Of a stretch of 64,000 nucleotides of DNA, positions 24,305-35,200 are shown piece by piece (the stretch's first letter is position 1; each line of letters begins with the position of its first letter). Under the pieces are notes generated by a model that saw only the letters and a program-made list of their open reading frames with translations, did not search any database and had not been told where the DNA came from. The DNA lies in contig VIIQ02000746.1 of NCBI GenBank assembly GCA_007449985.2, positions 124,001-188,000 on the forward strand, written 5' to 3'. Source of the DNA: Desmodesmus armatus. Lineage: Eukaryota; Chlorophyta; Chlorophyceae; Sphaeropleales; Scenedesmaceae. Position numbers and translations under genes: made by a program.

Positions 24305-24432
24305 GACATCACCCCTACTGCGCAAGCCCCCACCATCATACCCACGCACCCACCCCACCCACGTACCCACCAACCAACCAATTCTACCCCCTTGCCCACC
24401 ACACACTCAAAGACATCATCCTCACACACACC

Positions 24433-27400
24433 CTAACACCCATTGCTGGAGCTGTAGGCCCCCGGCATGTTTGTTCCCAGCTGCATGAGCTCCACTTGCA
24501 GCTCCTCCAGCTCCTGCTGCATGCGCCCAACAAGCAAGTCACGCTTGCCCTGCAGGCTGCAGCAGCATGCACCCCCCAGACCCCCACTGCTCCTGCTCGC
24601 CGCGGCCCCAGTACGACTGCTGCTGAGGCAGGAGGCTCAGCCGGTGGACGCACCCGGCTGCATTGCAGCTGCATGGCTCCGACATTGCTGACGCCTGGTT
24701 CATCTTGACCTGCAGGCAGAGCACAGCACAGCACAGCACAGCAGACATGGCAGACGGATTCAGGCAACGGTGGCCAGTTTGTCTAATTCAACACCCTGCA
24801 CCCTGCGATTCACTGCACCATCAAGCCAGGTACAAAATTCGGGGAATGTGTACCCCATGCCTGTGACCAGCTGTAAACAGTATGCTGGCAGGCAAACTAC
24901 ACCCAGCAGATCGCAAGAACAGCAAGCAGGCGCGCCCCGGGCTCTCCAACCACCCAGCTTGGGCATCACTGCTCACCTCCAGCTTTGCCAGGCGGTCCTG
25001 TATCCAGTGCAGCCGGCCACGCAGCTTGTGCTTGTCAGGCGACTTCACCTTGGCACCCTGCCCCTGCCTGCGGGGGCTGCGGTTGCGGGCAAATGCTGAG
25101 GAGCAGGGCTGCAGGAGCCCGGCTCCTGCACCACGCGGGCTCTGAGCCTGAGCCTCCTGCCACTCCCCCAGGCTGCTGCCAGCTGACCCAGGGCGCCTGC
25201 TGGTGCTGTAGGTAAGGTGCTGGGGGCTGCTGCATGCCATGGTTGGCACCGGGCTGCGGCCGCGGCCCGCGATGGGGCCACTGGGGCTCCTGTGATACTT
25301 GCTCTGCTGCCGGGGGGAATGTTGCTGCTGTGCATGGGGGGAGTGGTGTGGAGACTGCCGGTAGCCCTGGTGGGGTGAGCCCCTGTTGGGCGAGCCGCAT
25401 GATGCTCCTGCTACTGCTGCTGCAGCATCTGCATTACCTTCTGCTGTGCAGACGGCTTCCATGCGGCTGATCATGCTCTGCATGTCTCGCAGCACGCCCT
25501 GTAAGGGCGCCCTGCCAGCACGCTCGGCAGCAGCAGCCACCGCCTCCCTGGTGGCAAGCAGCTGCTCCTCAAAGCGCCTGATGGTGCTGCTGCCAAGGCT
25601 GCCGTCGCTGCCGCTGCTGCCGCTGGATGTGGCATGCTGGCGCTGCTGGGGCGGTGGCGAGGCTGTGCGCTGCCTGGGAGAGGGCGAAGACTGCAGCCGC
25701 AGCTGTCCAGACACCACAATCTCCAAAGAGTCTGTGTCTGCAGTAGCCTCGTCAAGCCTGCCTTGCAGCAGCTGCCCCAGGGACTGCTTCAGCACATTCT
25801 TGTTGAGTCCCTGAAGGGAGATTCTGAGGGCGTGGCTGGATCCAGGCCTGGATGAGGGGGCTTGGCCATCCTGCTGCTGCTGCTGCTGGCTCTGCTTCAC
25901 GGGGGAGTCTCGGCTGTCTACGCTGCCTGCACGCCTCAGCGCTGCTCTGGCCTTGCGCCCTGCAGAGGCAATGCATGCATGGCTTGCAGTGTGTCATTGA
26001 CGGCGTCGATGCATGACATATGCATGCGTGGCTGCAACAAGTTGCTGGATGAGCTGGCATTACAGGGCCTGTAAAGCCCTGTGGGGTGTGACGGTGATCA
26101 AGCCAGCATGCCGCTGTGGGCCCATCTGCTTGTCTGCAGTGGGGCAGCTTTTCAGCCAAAGCATCCATCCCCACCAACAAAAGGCGTCAGATGATTGATT
26201 GATTGGCAGGCCACGTCAGGAAACAGAGGCACATGCTATCAAAACAAAAGACGTGATGCAAGTGGCCTGGTCACTGTGTGCTGAACACACATGACTCACC
26301 TGCTGTGTGCTGTCTCCACCCCTGCAGCGCCTGCTTCATCAAGCGGGACTTGGCCCGCTGCTTCAAGGCATCACACAGGATGGCATCCAGCACATGCAGC
26401 GGAGTGGAGGCCTCCTCCCTCACATGGGCCGCACTCACAGTTGATACCGAGCTCGGCTCAATGTGCAGAGATGAGCCGCGAGCATGGTGCGGCGACAGGG
26501 CTGCAGCTGCGGCGGCTGTGCCTGTGCTTGGCTCAGCGGCCGCTGCTGCTGAGGTTGCTGCTGCGCACCAGAAGCACTCTGCGCGGACTGCCGTTGCTCC
26601 TGCTGCTGTGTGCTGTGCCGGTGCTGTGCCTCCAAGGCAGCTGGTGCTGCCGTTGATGACGCGATGCTGCCAAAGTCTGAGGCACGAGACACGCTGCGCA
26701 GCAGGCTTGGTGCAGCAGGTGTAGTGGCCACGCTGCTTGTGCGCGAGCGGATTCGTGCCAGCTGCTGCTGCTGGGCAGACAGCTCCTGCTGCATCGCCAA
26801 CTGCCGCTCCCGCCAGCTGCCAGACGCATCAGCTGACAAGCGGGCACCGTGCACCTCGGCAGCCTGTGCGTGCTGCTGCTGCTGCTGTGGCAGGCTGGCT
26901 GTGCCAGTACTTGACCTCCCTCTTGGCGACTCGGCAGCAGCAGCTGCTGCAGCAGCAGCCACAAGTGGCTTCAGGTGTGTTTCCTGGCTCAAGAACCGGG
27001 GGCTGTGCACCTCACTTGCCTGCCGGCTCACCCTGGAGCCACCACCGGAACAGACTGCGGCTGCTGCAGCGGCAGCAGCTGCCAGGCTGGCTCGTGGGGA
27101 CTGCAGGCGAGAGCTGAAGGGGCTCATGGGACCCCCTGTGGAGTGCCTGCTGCCACCGCCCCCTGATGCCAAAGCCCTAGCTCGAGCTGCAGCATCCAGC
27201 AGGGAGCTTGGGGAGTTCAAACTGCTGCTGCTTTGACGCAGCTGCTGCTGTTGCTGCAGGGCGATGGCCCTCGGCGTGAGCATCTGCTCCTGATGCGCCT
27301 GCTGCACAGCTACTCCCTGCTGCACCCCTGCCAGGGACTGCTGCGGGCCAGGGGCCCGCACCCCTGCAGCTGCTGTACCCTCTGAGTGAACCAACTGCCC

Positions 27401-30400
27401 TTTGGGCTGGATTGGCATGGCTGGCTGTGTACTGCTAGCGTATACAGCTGCGTTCTGCATGTCATCGAGTGACTGGTAGCTGTTCTCGTGGGTGCTGGGG
27501 TTGCTGTCAGGCAGCTCAAAGCTCCCAGCCCTTCCTGTCGCAGACTTCCTGCTGTGCTCATGCTGCTGCTGGTGTCTGGAGGCCCATTGCTGTTGCTGCT
27601 GCTCCAGCAGCTGACCAGCGCTCATGTTCACCACACCCTTGCTTGCAGGGCTTTGTGGGGTGCCTTGAGACGCCTCCTGAAACCTCACAGACGTGCTTCT
27701 CAGACTCTGCATGCCCCCAGCACTTCCGCCGGCACTGCTGCCACCCCCTTGCCCGTCTGCAAATGCCGCCGCCGCCTGCCCCACCCCCGGCCTCCCAGGC
27801 GTAGCTGGTGCCGGCGCCCTGCCGTCTACGCCCCGCGCTGCCTGCATGCTGCTTCTGCTGTCAGTGCTGTCCTGCCGGCCAGCACCTCCACGGCTGATCG
27901 CTGCAGCAAGCTCCTGCAAGCTCCCAGCTGCCTCCACATCGTCCCTCAGCCTGGGGGTCAAGCCCGGCAGCACCCGAGGGTCCACGGCAAGTCCGGCCAG
28001 CTTTGCGGTCTCCGTGTCAAGGGCTGCACCACTGAGGTTCAGCATCGGAACCGCCCCAGCAGCTGCTGTTGCTGAAGATGCACCGGACACCCTGCTGCTG
28101 TGAGGGCCGGCCGGCCCCTGGCCGTTGTCTGAGGCCCCAGCACCACGGCTGGTGCTTTGAATTGGAGGCTGAGCCCCTCCTGCACTCCATGCTGGCTCAG
28201 ATGCCTCGGCAGCATGCACGGCTGTGTTGCACTGCACCTGCTGCATCTGCTGGGCGCCTGCCATTGCTGCTGCTCCAGGCACCACCTGGACCGACCAGGC
28301 TGAATCTGCAACGGACCTGATGCTGGGGCTCCTGTTGGCGGTGTTGCTAGGGCCTGGGTGGCTGCCTGCACCTGACTGTGGCATCCTGCTGCTGCTTGCT
28401 GCTCTGCTGAAGCTGGCTGGCCGACCCTCCTGCACCTGCAATTTCATGGGCCAGGTACACGGCATTACTGCATTAGTGGATGTATGGGCTGCAGCCCAGG
28501 TTGTGTTGTCAGTTTGTTCTGCCAATATGTGCAGTGACGAGTTCCTTGGTATTCTGGGTGGCATTCTTGAGCAACGTTGCCCCCTCCCCCCCCAAATGCA
28601 CTGCAGGCATACAGACACACGGGGCAGGGCAGGGCACCCACTTCCTTGCAGGACCTGACTCAAGCCTCCAGAGCCAACATTGGATCCCAGCAACTCAACA
28701 AAAACCCATGATGACACGTTTGTCGCCAGACTTGTGCCGTACACACACTGCTTGCACGCGACTCGCATGTACTCCAGATGTTCAACACACTCACTTGGCT
28801 GGTCGCATCTTGCACCACGTGCCTGCTCCCGCCGCCGCCCTGGCTGAGCATGTAGTGCACCAGGGGCCTGCTGTGCTCGTCCAACCCCACCTCACTGTCA
28901 CTGAGGCTGTCCACTGCATATGCTGGGGCAGCACCCCCCTCAAACCCCAACTGCCCATGCTGCAGGTAGCTGCCGGCATGGTCCTGCTGCTGCTGTGGCG
29001 CGCCTGCGGCTGCATGCACAGGTCGGCCCGTGTTTGCATCCACAGTGCTGGCTGCAGACGCCCAGGGACCCCTGCTGCTGCGCGTACCAGCAGTGCCCCG
29101 CCCTGCCTCATGCACCTGCTGCAGGGGCTTGCCACTGCTGCTCTCAAACGTTTCATAGGCTGCAGCAGCAGCTGCTAGCCTGTCCTCCCGTGACATAAGC
29201 TCTGCAAGGCTGTCTGGTGTGACATACACGGACGGCCGCGAGCCACTTCCACTGCTGGCACTGCTGTTAGTGCTGGGCGTCCTGGTGCTGGCCCCTTCAT
29301 AGTCCAACCTGACTCCTTGCCGCTGCTGCTGCTGTTCTTGCAGGCCTGCATGGTGTACTGAGTGCGACCGCTGGCCCTCCCACCCCTGCTGCTGAGACTC
29401 AGACGGGTGTGTCTCTGCAGCAGCAGTCGACCCTTGTGACCCTGCACCGCGGCGCTGCCCTCCTAGCTCTGAAGGCAAGCGCAGGGGAGGCACCTGTGGC
29501 CAGGTGTTGTCCTCAAAAGCCTCACACTGCGCTAGGTATGCATCCTGCATGGCGAGGAGGCGCTGCTGCCGGGACAGCACCTCCTTGAGGAGGGACTCGT
29601 GCTGGGGCTCGGCAGCAGGCAGGACCTGCTGCAGAATCAGTGTGAGTTCCTCCACATCCCTGGCGTCTGCTGCAGCGCCCTGGTTGATCAGGTTCTGCTG
29701 AGCAGCATGGACCTCCAGGAAGGCTGTCTGCACGAGGTCCTCAGGTTCATCTGTGGGTGCCGCTGCCGCTGCTGCTGCGCTCACCATCCCCGCCGCTGCT
29801 GTCGCCTGCTCATCACCAGATGCAGTAGACCGAGCTGCAGAGGACTGGCGGGAGTGATAGGATAGCTCCCTGCCAGCACGCTGTGCGGCCGCAGGCGCAG
29901 GCACAGGCGCATATCCTGCCTGAGAGTTGTCCTGCAGTGTGCTGGCGTCCTGTGCTGGGCTGCGGCCAGGAAGCCCTGCCTCAAACTTGTCTCTGCCGCT
30001 TGGCTGCTGCTGCACTGCTGCTGAGAGATGAGGTGCAGCAGCAGCTCTGGCTGCAGCAGTGCCTGGCATGCTGTTGCTGCTTGCAGAGTTGACCTGCTGC
30101 AGGGTGTCCCTGCAGCCCTGCTTGTAGGCCTTGATGCATGGGCAGGTTGAGGTGGTGGAGGTTGACACCCCACTGGCCTCAGCACTGACAGGACCTTGCA
30201 TGGCTGCAGCCACAGCAGGAATGCTGCTGCCTCCCAGGCGCTGACCAGCACCAATGCTGCTGCCGTAGCTGAGGGGCTTGCTTGCGCAACTGCCTCGAGA
30301 CTTGCAGCAGTTGCCGCACAGGTGGCAGCACTTGCTGTGCTGCTGCAGTGTGTGCTGCCTGCGGCAGCCACAGCAGATGAGCTGCTTTGGCTGCGGGGAG

Positions 30401-31800
30401 CAGCTGCGCGAGCGGCTGCCGGCACGCGACCCTCCCTCAGCTCTGTACGCAGTGGGGCTGCAGCTGCGTGTGCGGCAGCAGGCCTTGGGGTCATGAGACG
30501 CGCTGCATGGACGTGCGACGTTGTAAGGGCTGACGTCCGGACCGCAGCCCTCGCCGACTGCTGCCACCACGACGGGCGCTATGTTATGGTCGGTGCCCAG
30601 CAAGCTCAGCACAGCAGGGCTGGGTGGCCGACTGTCCTGCATGTCTGCTCCAGCACGCGCTGAAGGTCCTGCTGCAGGATACCCTGCTGCTGCTGGCCTG
30701 TGTGGGGACACAGGTGAGACGTTGAGGGGCTCACCCCACAGGCTCAGCTCTCCAACGGAGCTGCTGCCGCGGCCTGTGCTGAGGCCGCCATGCACTCCAA
30801 CTGCACTGCAGGATGCCATCGAGCCTTGGGTGCCTGATGAGCCATGGGACCTGGGAGGGCTGTTGCTGCTGGGGAACAGCTGGCCCTGCTGGCCTGCTGA
30901 TACAGTGTCCTGCTGGGCTGCGGCTTGCTGCCTGAGCTTCTCTAGCAGCAGGGGGGTGGTGACCTGGTTACCTAGGAGGCACTTCATCATCAGAGGGGAC
31001 ACTGGCCTGCAGGACAAGCAGTAGACATGGTGAGTCATGCCCGAGCTGAGTTTGACGTGAGTTTGTCCAGAGCCAGGCCTGGCCAGACCTAGGTGGGCCA
31101 GATCGGCACAAAGCATGCTGGTGGCATATGCGTGACGAGCTAGGTGTTACATCAAGCTTGATAACAAAATCGATGAAGATTCAAGATGAATCAAGGAATG
31201 TGTTGTTACGTACCTGGCAGTGTTGCCTACTGCTGTGGCGCGCACATCCTGTGCCAGTGCCGCGATGATGGGGATGCTGCTGCCTCCAGCTGCTGCAGCC
31301 CTGGGTGGGTCTGGGCTGCCTGCAGCAGCGCTCTTCCTGGCAGCAAAAAAGTCGGCAAAGCTGCCTCCTGACGCCAGGCCTGCTGCCTGCTGTCCTTCCT
31401 GCTGCTGTTGCTGCAGCAGCATGCCTATGCGCTCACCAGCTGCCCACAGGCTGCTGATGCTGGCCCTGGGGCTGCTTCCATGGCTGCACAGCAGGCTAGA
31501 TTGCTGCCTGTTGCCTGGTGATGTTGTGTGCTGCGATGATTTCAGCCCTGTGGGCGGCGGGCACCATGATTGATACACTGCCTGTCTGTGCTTGTAGTCA
31601 TTCCTGAGCTGCCAGCTGGTAGATGCGATGCACGCTTGGACCTGCTTGGCTGCGTTTTGGATGTCTGAGTGTGGATTATTGTTGCGAATGCTGCTTGAGA
31701 AGCCCACAGGGCTGTCTGGCAAGGGACTTGAGTTCCTGGTGCTGCTGCCGAACTCCATGCTGCTTCCAACATCGGAGAAGCAGCTTGTTGAGTCCTCCAT
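24433..31800 (-). CDS. Large Ser/Gln/Ala-rich protein with C-terminal coiled coil, function unknown
   Basis: I do not recognise this protein. Seven exons join in phase: 31214-31800 (start MEDSTSCFSDVG), 28795-31006, 26300-28435, 24977-25959, 24795-24870, 24654-24709 and 24433-24549 (stop TAG 24433-24435), about 2,050 residues. Exon 3 is one base short for its phases. Its frame must shift near 26540-26600, after which it encodes a helix ending LCDALKQRAKSRLMKQALQGW before the next intron. Other structured islands are a helical stretch around 29520-29740, a cysteine-rich cluster at about 30288-30400 with many Cys and CxxC pairs, a helix RRFEEQLLATREAV in exon 4, and a C-terminal coiled coil (GRMQQELEELQVELMQLG). 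Most of the rest is low complexity. It starts 475 bp from, and head to head with, the UGGT gene, which may mean a shared promoter but implies no shared function. Confidence 0.72.
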
Positions 31801-32275
31801 AGTTATTTTATCGCTGACATGGCGGCGATGGCGAGGCCTGAAAGTGGTGTACTGGCAGGCACAGGTACGGAAGTGCAATAGGGGCGCTGCAGACAAGCAA
31901 ACCCATTATCAGTGCAGCAACAGGACTACGTGTGATGTGACACGGTGAAAAGACCTAGTACAGCCATGCGCCGATGTTGACAAAAGAAAGAGAAAGAGTG
32001 GGATCAGGAACTACCAAAGACAACACGGTGGTGGTAGAGAAATCATCATCGGAAATGGCTGCTTTGGTGTGATCCAGGGCTGAGGCCAGCAAAGGGTGTG
32101 CACAGAGAGTGTTCGAATCAGTGGATCTAGATCGATTTGATTGTTCTTTGTTGATCCAATAGACACCATATTTCTGCTCAACCATCTGAAGGCAGAAGTT
32201 GCCCTTATTCTGCCTCAGCCTGCTGTGCCAGCACCAACGAACAGTAGCAGTGAAGGGCAGCACAGTAACATAGTG
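31801..32275. promoter_or_regulatory. Bidirectional promoter region between the Ser/Gln-rich gene and UGGT
   Basis: The start codons of two divergently transcribed genes lie at 31800 (-) and 32276 (+), so this 475-bp stretch must hold both promoters and 5' UTRs. It is markedly poorer in CAG/CTG than the flanking coding sequence. No canonical TATA box is clear. This is inferred from gene arrangement. Confidence 0.55.
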
Positions 32276-35200
32276 ATGATGGGGCACCAGCGAAGGGCCA
32301 TGGGGCCCTTGCTGGGTGTCATTGTTGTATTGTTGGTAGCAGCAACAGGATGCGACGCAGCTGGAGCGTCTGTCAGCCTGCGCGCCCGGTGGCAAGGCAC
32401 ACCGTACCTTCTGGAAGCTGCAGAGTTCCTGGTGTGTGCTCTGCTCATGTACTGGCCGGCTGGGTTGCAGTTGATGTCAATCAGACTGTGGCTGAGCTGG
32501 AATATCTTGCTTTTGTTTGCAGGCCGACGAGGGCCCGCAGTTTTACTGGCAGTTCCTTGACAGCCTGCAACTGAATGGCACAGGCTCGACAGACGCTGTC
32601 GACACCGACGGCGACAGCAGCGGCAGCGGCAGCTTCACCAGCACCAGCAGCAGTGTGTGTTGGCACAGCATCATTGATCAGGCATCAGCTTTGTGCTTGC
32701 CGCAAGTAGCCAAGGTGTGTCCGGCCTGTAATTTGCCTGGCCTGCCCAGCCTGGGTGATGCTCGTGTTGCAAGCACCATGAAATCAGCAAGCAGAGGTAT
32801 CTTGACTCTTCCAGCCAGCAGCCATCTGAGTAGCTGTCTTCTTCATGCGCTGTGCCTCCCTAGACAGTGAGACCACGGTTGTCTGCCTGGCCTGCCTCTC
32901 CTGCAGATCCTGCCCATTGTGGTTGGTGTGCGGCAGTACTCAGCACGGCTGGAGATGTTCAGGCAGCTGACCAAGCAGCTAGACCCTGATCAGGTGGGAA
33001 CCCTGACCTCAGGCTCCTGTCCTCATGCAGCTGTTCTGCTTCTCTCCAGACAGGCCTTGCAGGAGTGTCAGTGGCACCATGCACGCACTCCCGCACCGGC
33101 ATCACAGTCTCTGACGTTTGTGGTGGCTGGCACCAGTTTGTCCATTGAGCAACCACTAGCAAGAGTCTCAATCAACTGAGTGTGCTAGCAATCATGCTGT
33201 CCTGCAGGAGCACTGTTGCTTTGTGGATGTTGATGGTGCTGTGGTGACACAAGCAGACCAGCTGCCTGCAGCCATTGCTAAGGCAGCAAAAAGTCGGCCC
33301 AGCAACAACAGCACCCTGCAGCTGTTAGAGGCCGACCATGTGTTCAATCCGGACAAGCAGGATGCCCCAGGTGGGCGACACTTCACCAAAACCGAATCAG
33401 TGCTTTCTCATGCATGCAGCAGCTGAGGCTATGGATGTGTCAAGGCGGTATCTGTGCTGTGCCAGCGCAGCTTCTCCTGCATGCAGCAGTACGGTTGCAG
33501 TCTGTTGAGCAACGCAGGTGCACACACACCCGCACACCATCTGCTGTGCTGGTGTGGACATGCAGTTTCACAGTACCCAGTCAGTATGCTCTGATGTGGC
33601 TGTTGTGCAGGTGCTGTGCTGGCTGTGCTTCATGCCTCCCCTGGGACGGACTGCTGGGCAGCAATGCACTCAGCACTCAAGACAGCGGTCCAGGATGCAC
33701 CTGACTCAGCACCTGTGGTGTATGCTCACCGGCCATTCCTGTCAACCGCTTGCAAGGTAGGCTGGCCCCTCGCATGGGTGTTTGTATTGTTGATCTTGCT
33801 GCGTTCAAAGTCAACACTATGATGGCAGGAATTGCCGTCTGAGCATGGGGGACACTGCTTTTATCGTTTCGTCGTGTGCAATTTGGTCCATGTATGCTTA
33901 CGCAAACCTGCAGGATGGTTTTCCCCACCATGATTGCTGCTGGATTGTCCTTTAAGCTGTGCTGTGTGTGTTGGTGCTGCTGCAGGCTGTCCACCCATGC
34001 AGTACCCTAGGCAGTGAGGAGCAGCTGGTGTTGCCTGGTTACGGTGTGGAGGCTGTCCTCAAAAACATGGAGTATTCAGCCATGGACGAGAAAGCCAAGG
34101 CAGACGCAGCTGCTGCAGCAAAGAAAGCAGCAGCCAAGGCAGGTGCTGGTGGCGCTGAGGACTCGGGCGATATTGATGTGTCAAGCTTGGGTGAGGTCAA
34201 AGGCCTCAAGTTTGATGTGCTGGCACAGCGCAAGCCGCACCTTGTGCAGGAGCTGGCTACGTTCAGGGATGTGCTGATGTCTAATGATGAAGAGGAAACA
34301 ATCAAGGTGGGTTGACATTGAGACCTGGTGTGCGGTGGCTCCTGATTGACCTTGGGCATCCCTCCTACTGCTCTTAGTACTGGTTGACACTGACCGTGGT
34401 GCCATTTTGATCAGAGTACTTTGATGGTCATGAGCATTTGTCCGGCGGTGTCCAACATCATCCTTGACAAACAGACTGCATAGTCCGCATCGATTGAAAA
34501 GTCCGAGGTGCAGCAATCCTGGAGAGTGTGTATCCGAGTGAGTCAGCGTGTGTTTTGTGCACCGTGTGCTGCTGCGGCATGTGCAGGTGTGGGACCTGAA
34601 GGATGCTGGGCTGCAGGCGGCCAGCCGAGTGGCAGCCGCCTCAGACCCACTAGGCCTCCTGGCAGAGATCAGCCAGAACTTCCTCAGCCTTGTCTCCAGC
34701 CTGACCCGACAAAAGGTGCGAGCAACAGCCGGAGTGGCATGTGCGAGGCAACACACCAGAATATAAGGCAGTTGGCGATAACCGTTTGACATCCAGGCAG
34801 GGGCTGTTGGGCATGAGTGGTTTTCATGCTTGTGATGTTGATTGCCAGATGGCTGCTAGTTGGTGCAAACCTTGACTGTTACTTGCTGCTGAGCAGCCAC
34901 GCTGTTGCTGTCTTGGCCCCACCTGCATGTTCCTCAACCAACTCCTGTGTGCCTTTATGTTGCCTGCAGGTGTCAGACAGGCTGAGGAACACTGTGCGCA
35001 GCAACCAGCAATTTGTCAACCCTGGTGCCAACTTCATGCTCCTGAACGGGATGCTGGTGGAAGTCAAGAACTTTGAGATCTACAGTACGTCCTTCTTGTT
35101 GCTCTCTTCACTTTTGCAGCAAACCTCTGGCGTGACGTCACATCTGCACTGGCAGTGGTTCTGTTGGACGCCACTTACAATGTCGAGCTGGTACAGGAGC

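Larger units (their letters stand above)
23143..24432. other. Intergenic region between two minus-strand genes
   Basis: No exon is seen. It should contain the promoter of the dsRBD gene and the 3' UTR of the gene ending at 24433. On the minus strand TGTAA motifs (TTACA on +) occur at 24300-24304 and near 24154, about 130 and 280 bp past that stop. Short tracts rich in CACCC lie at 24328-24420. Confidence 0.45.

Noticed and set aside
24539..24767. Separate small minus-strand gene starting MSAVLCCAV or MPESVCHVC
   Set aside because: The start is a (GCACA)n pyrimidine tract that is really the splice acceptor of a small exon; the downstream frame joins the larger gene in phase.
32105..32125. GTTCGAATC resembling a tRNA T-loop
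   Set aside because: The flanks do not form a 5-bp T stem and no matching A box, anticodon arm or acceptor stem lies upstream; it is within a promoter region.
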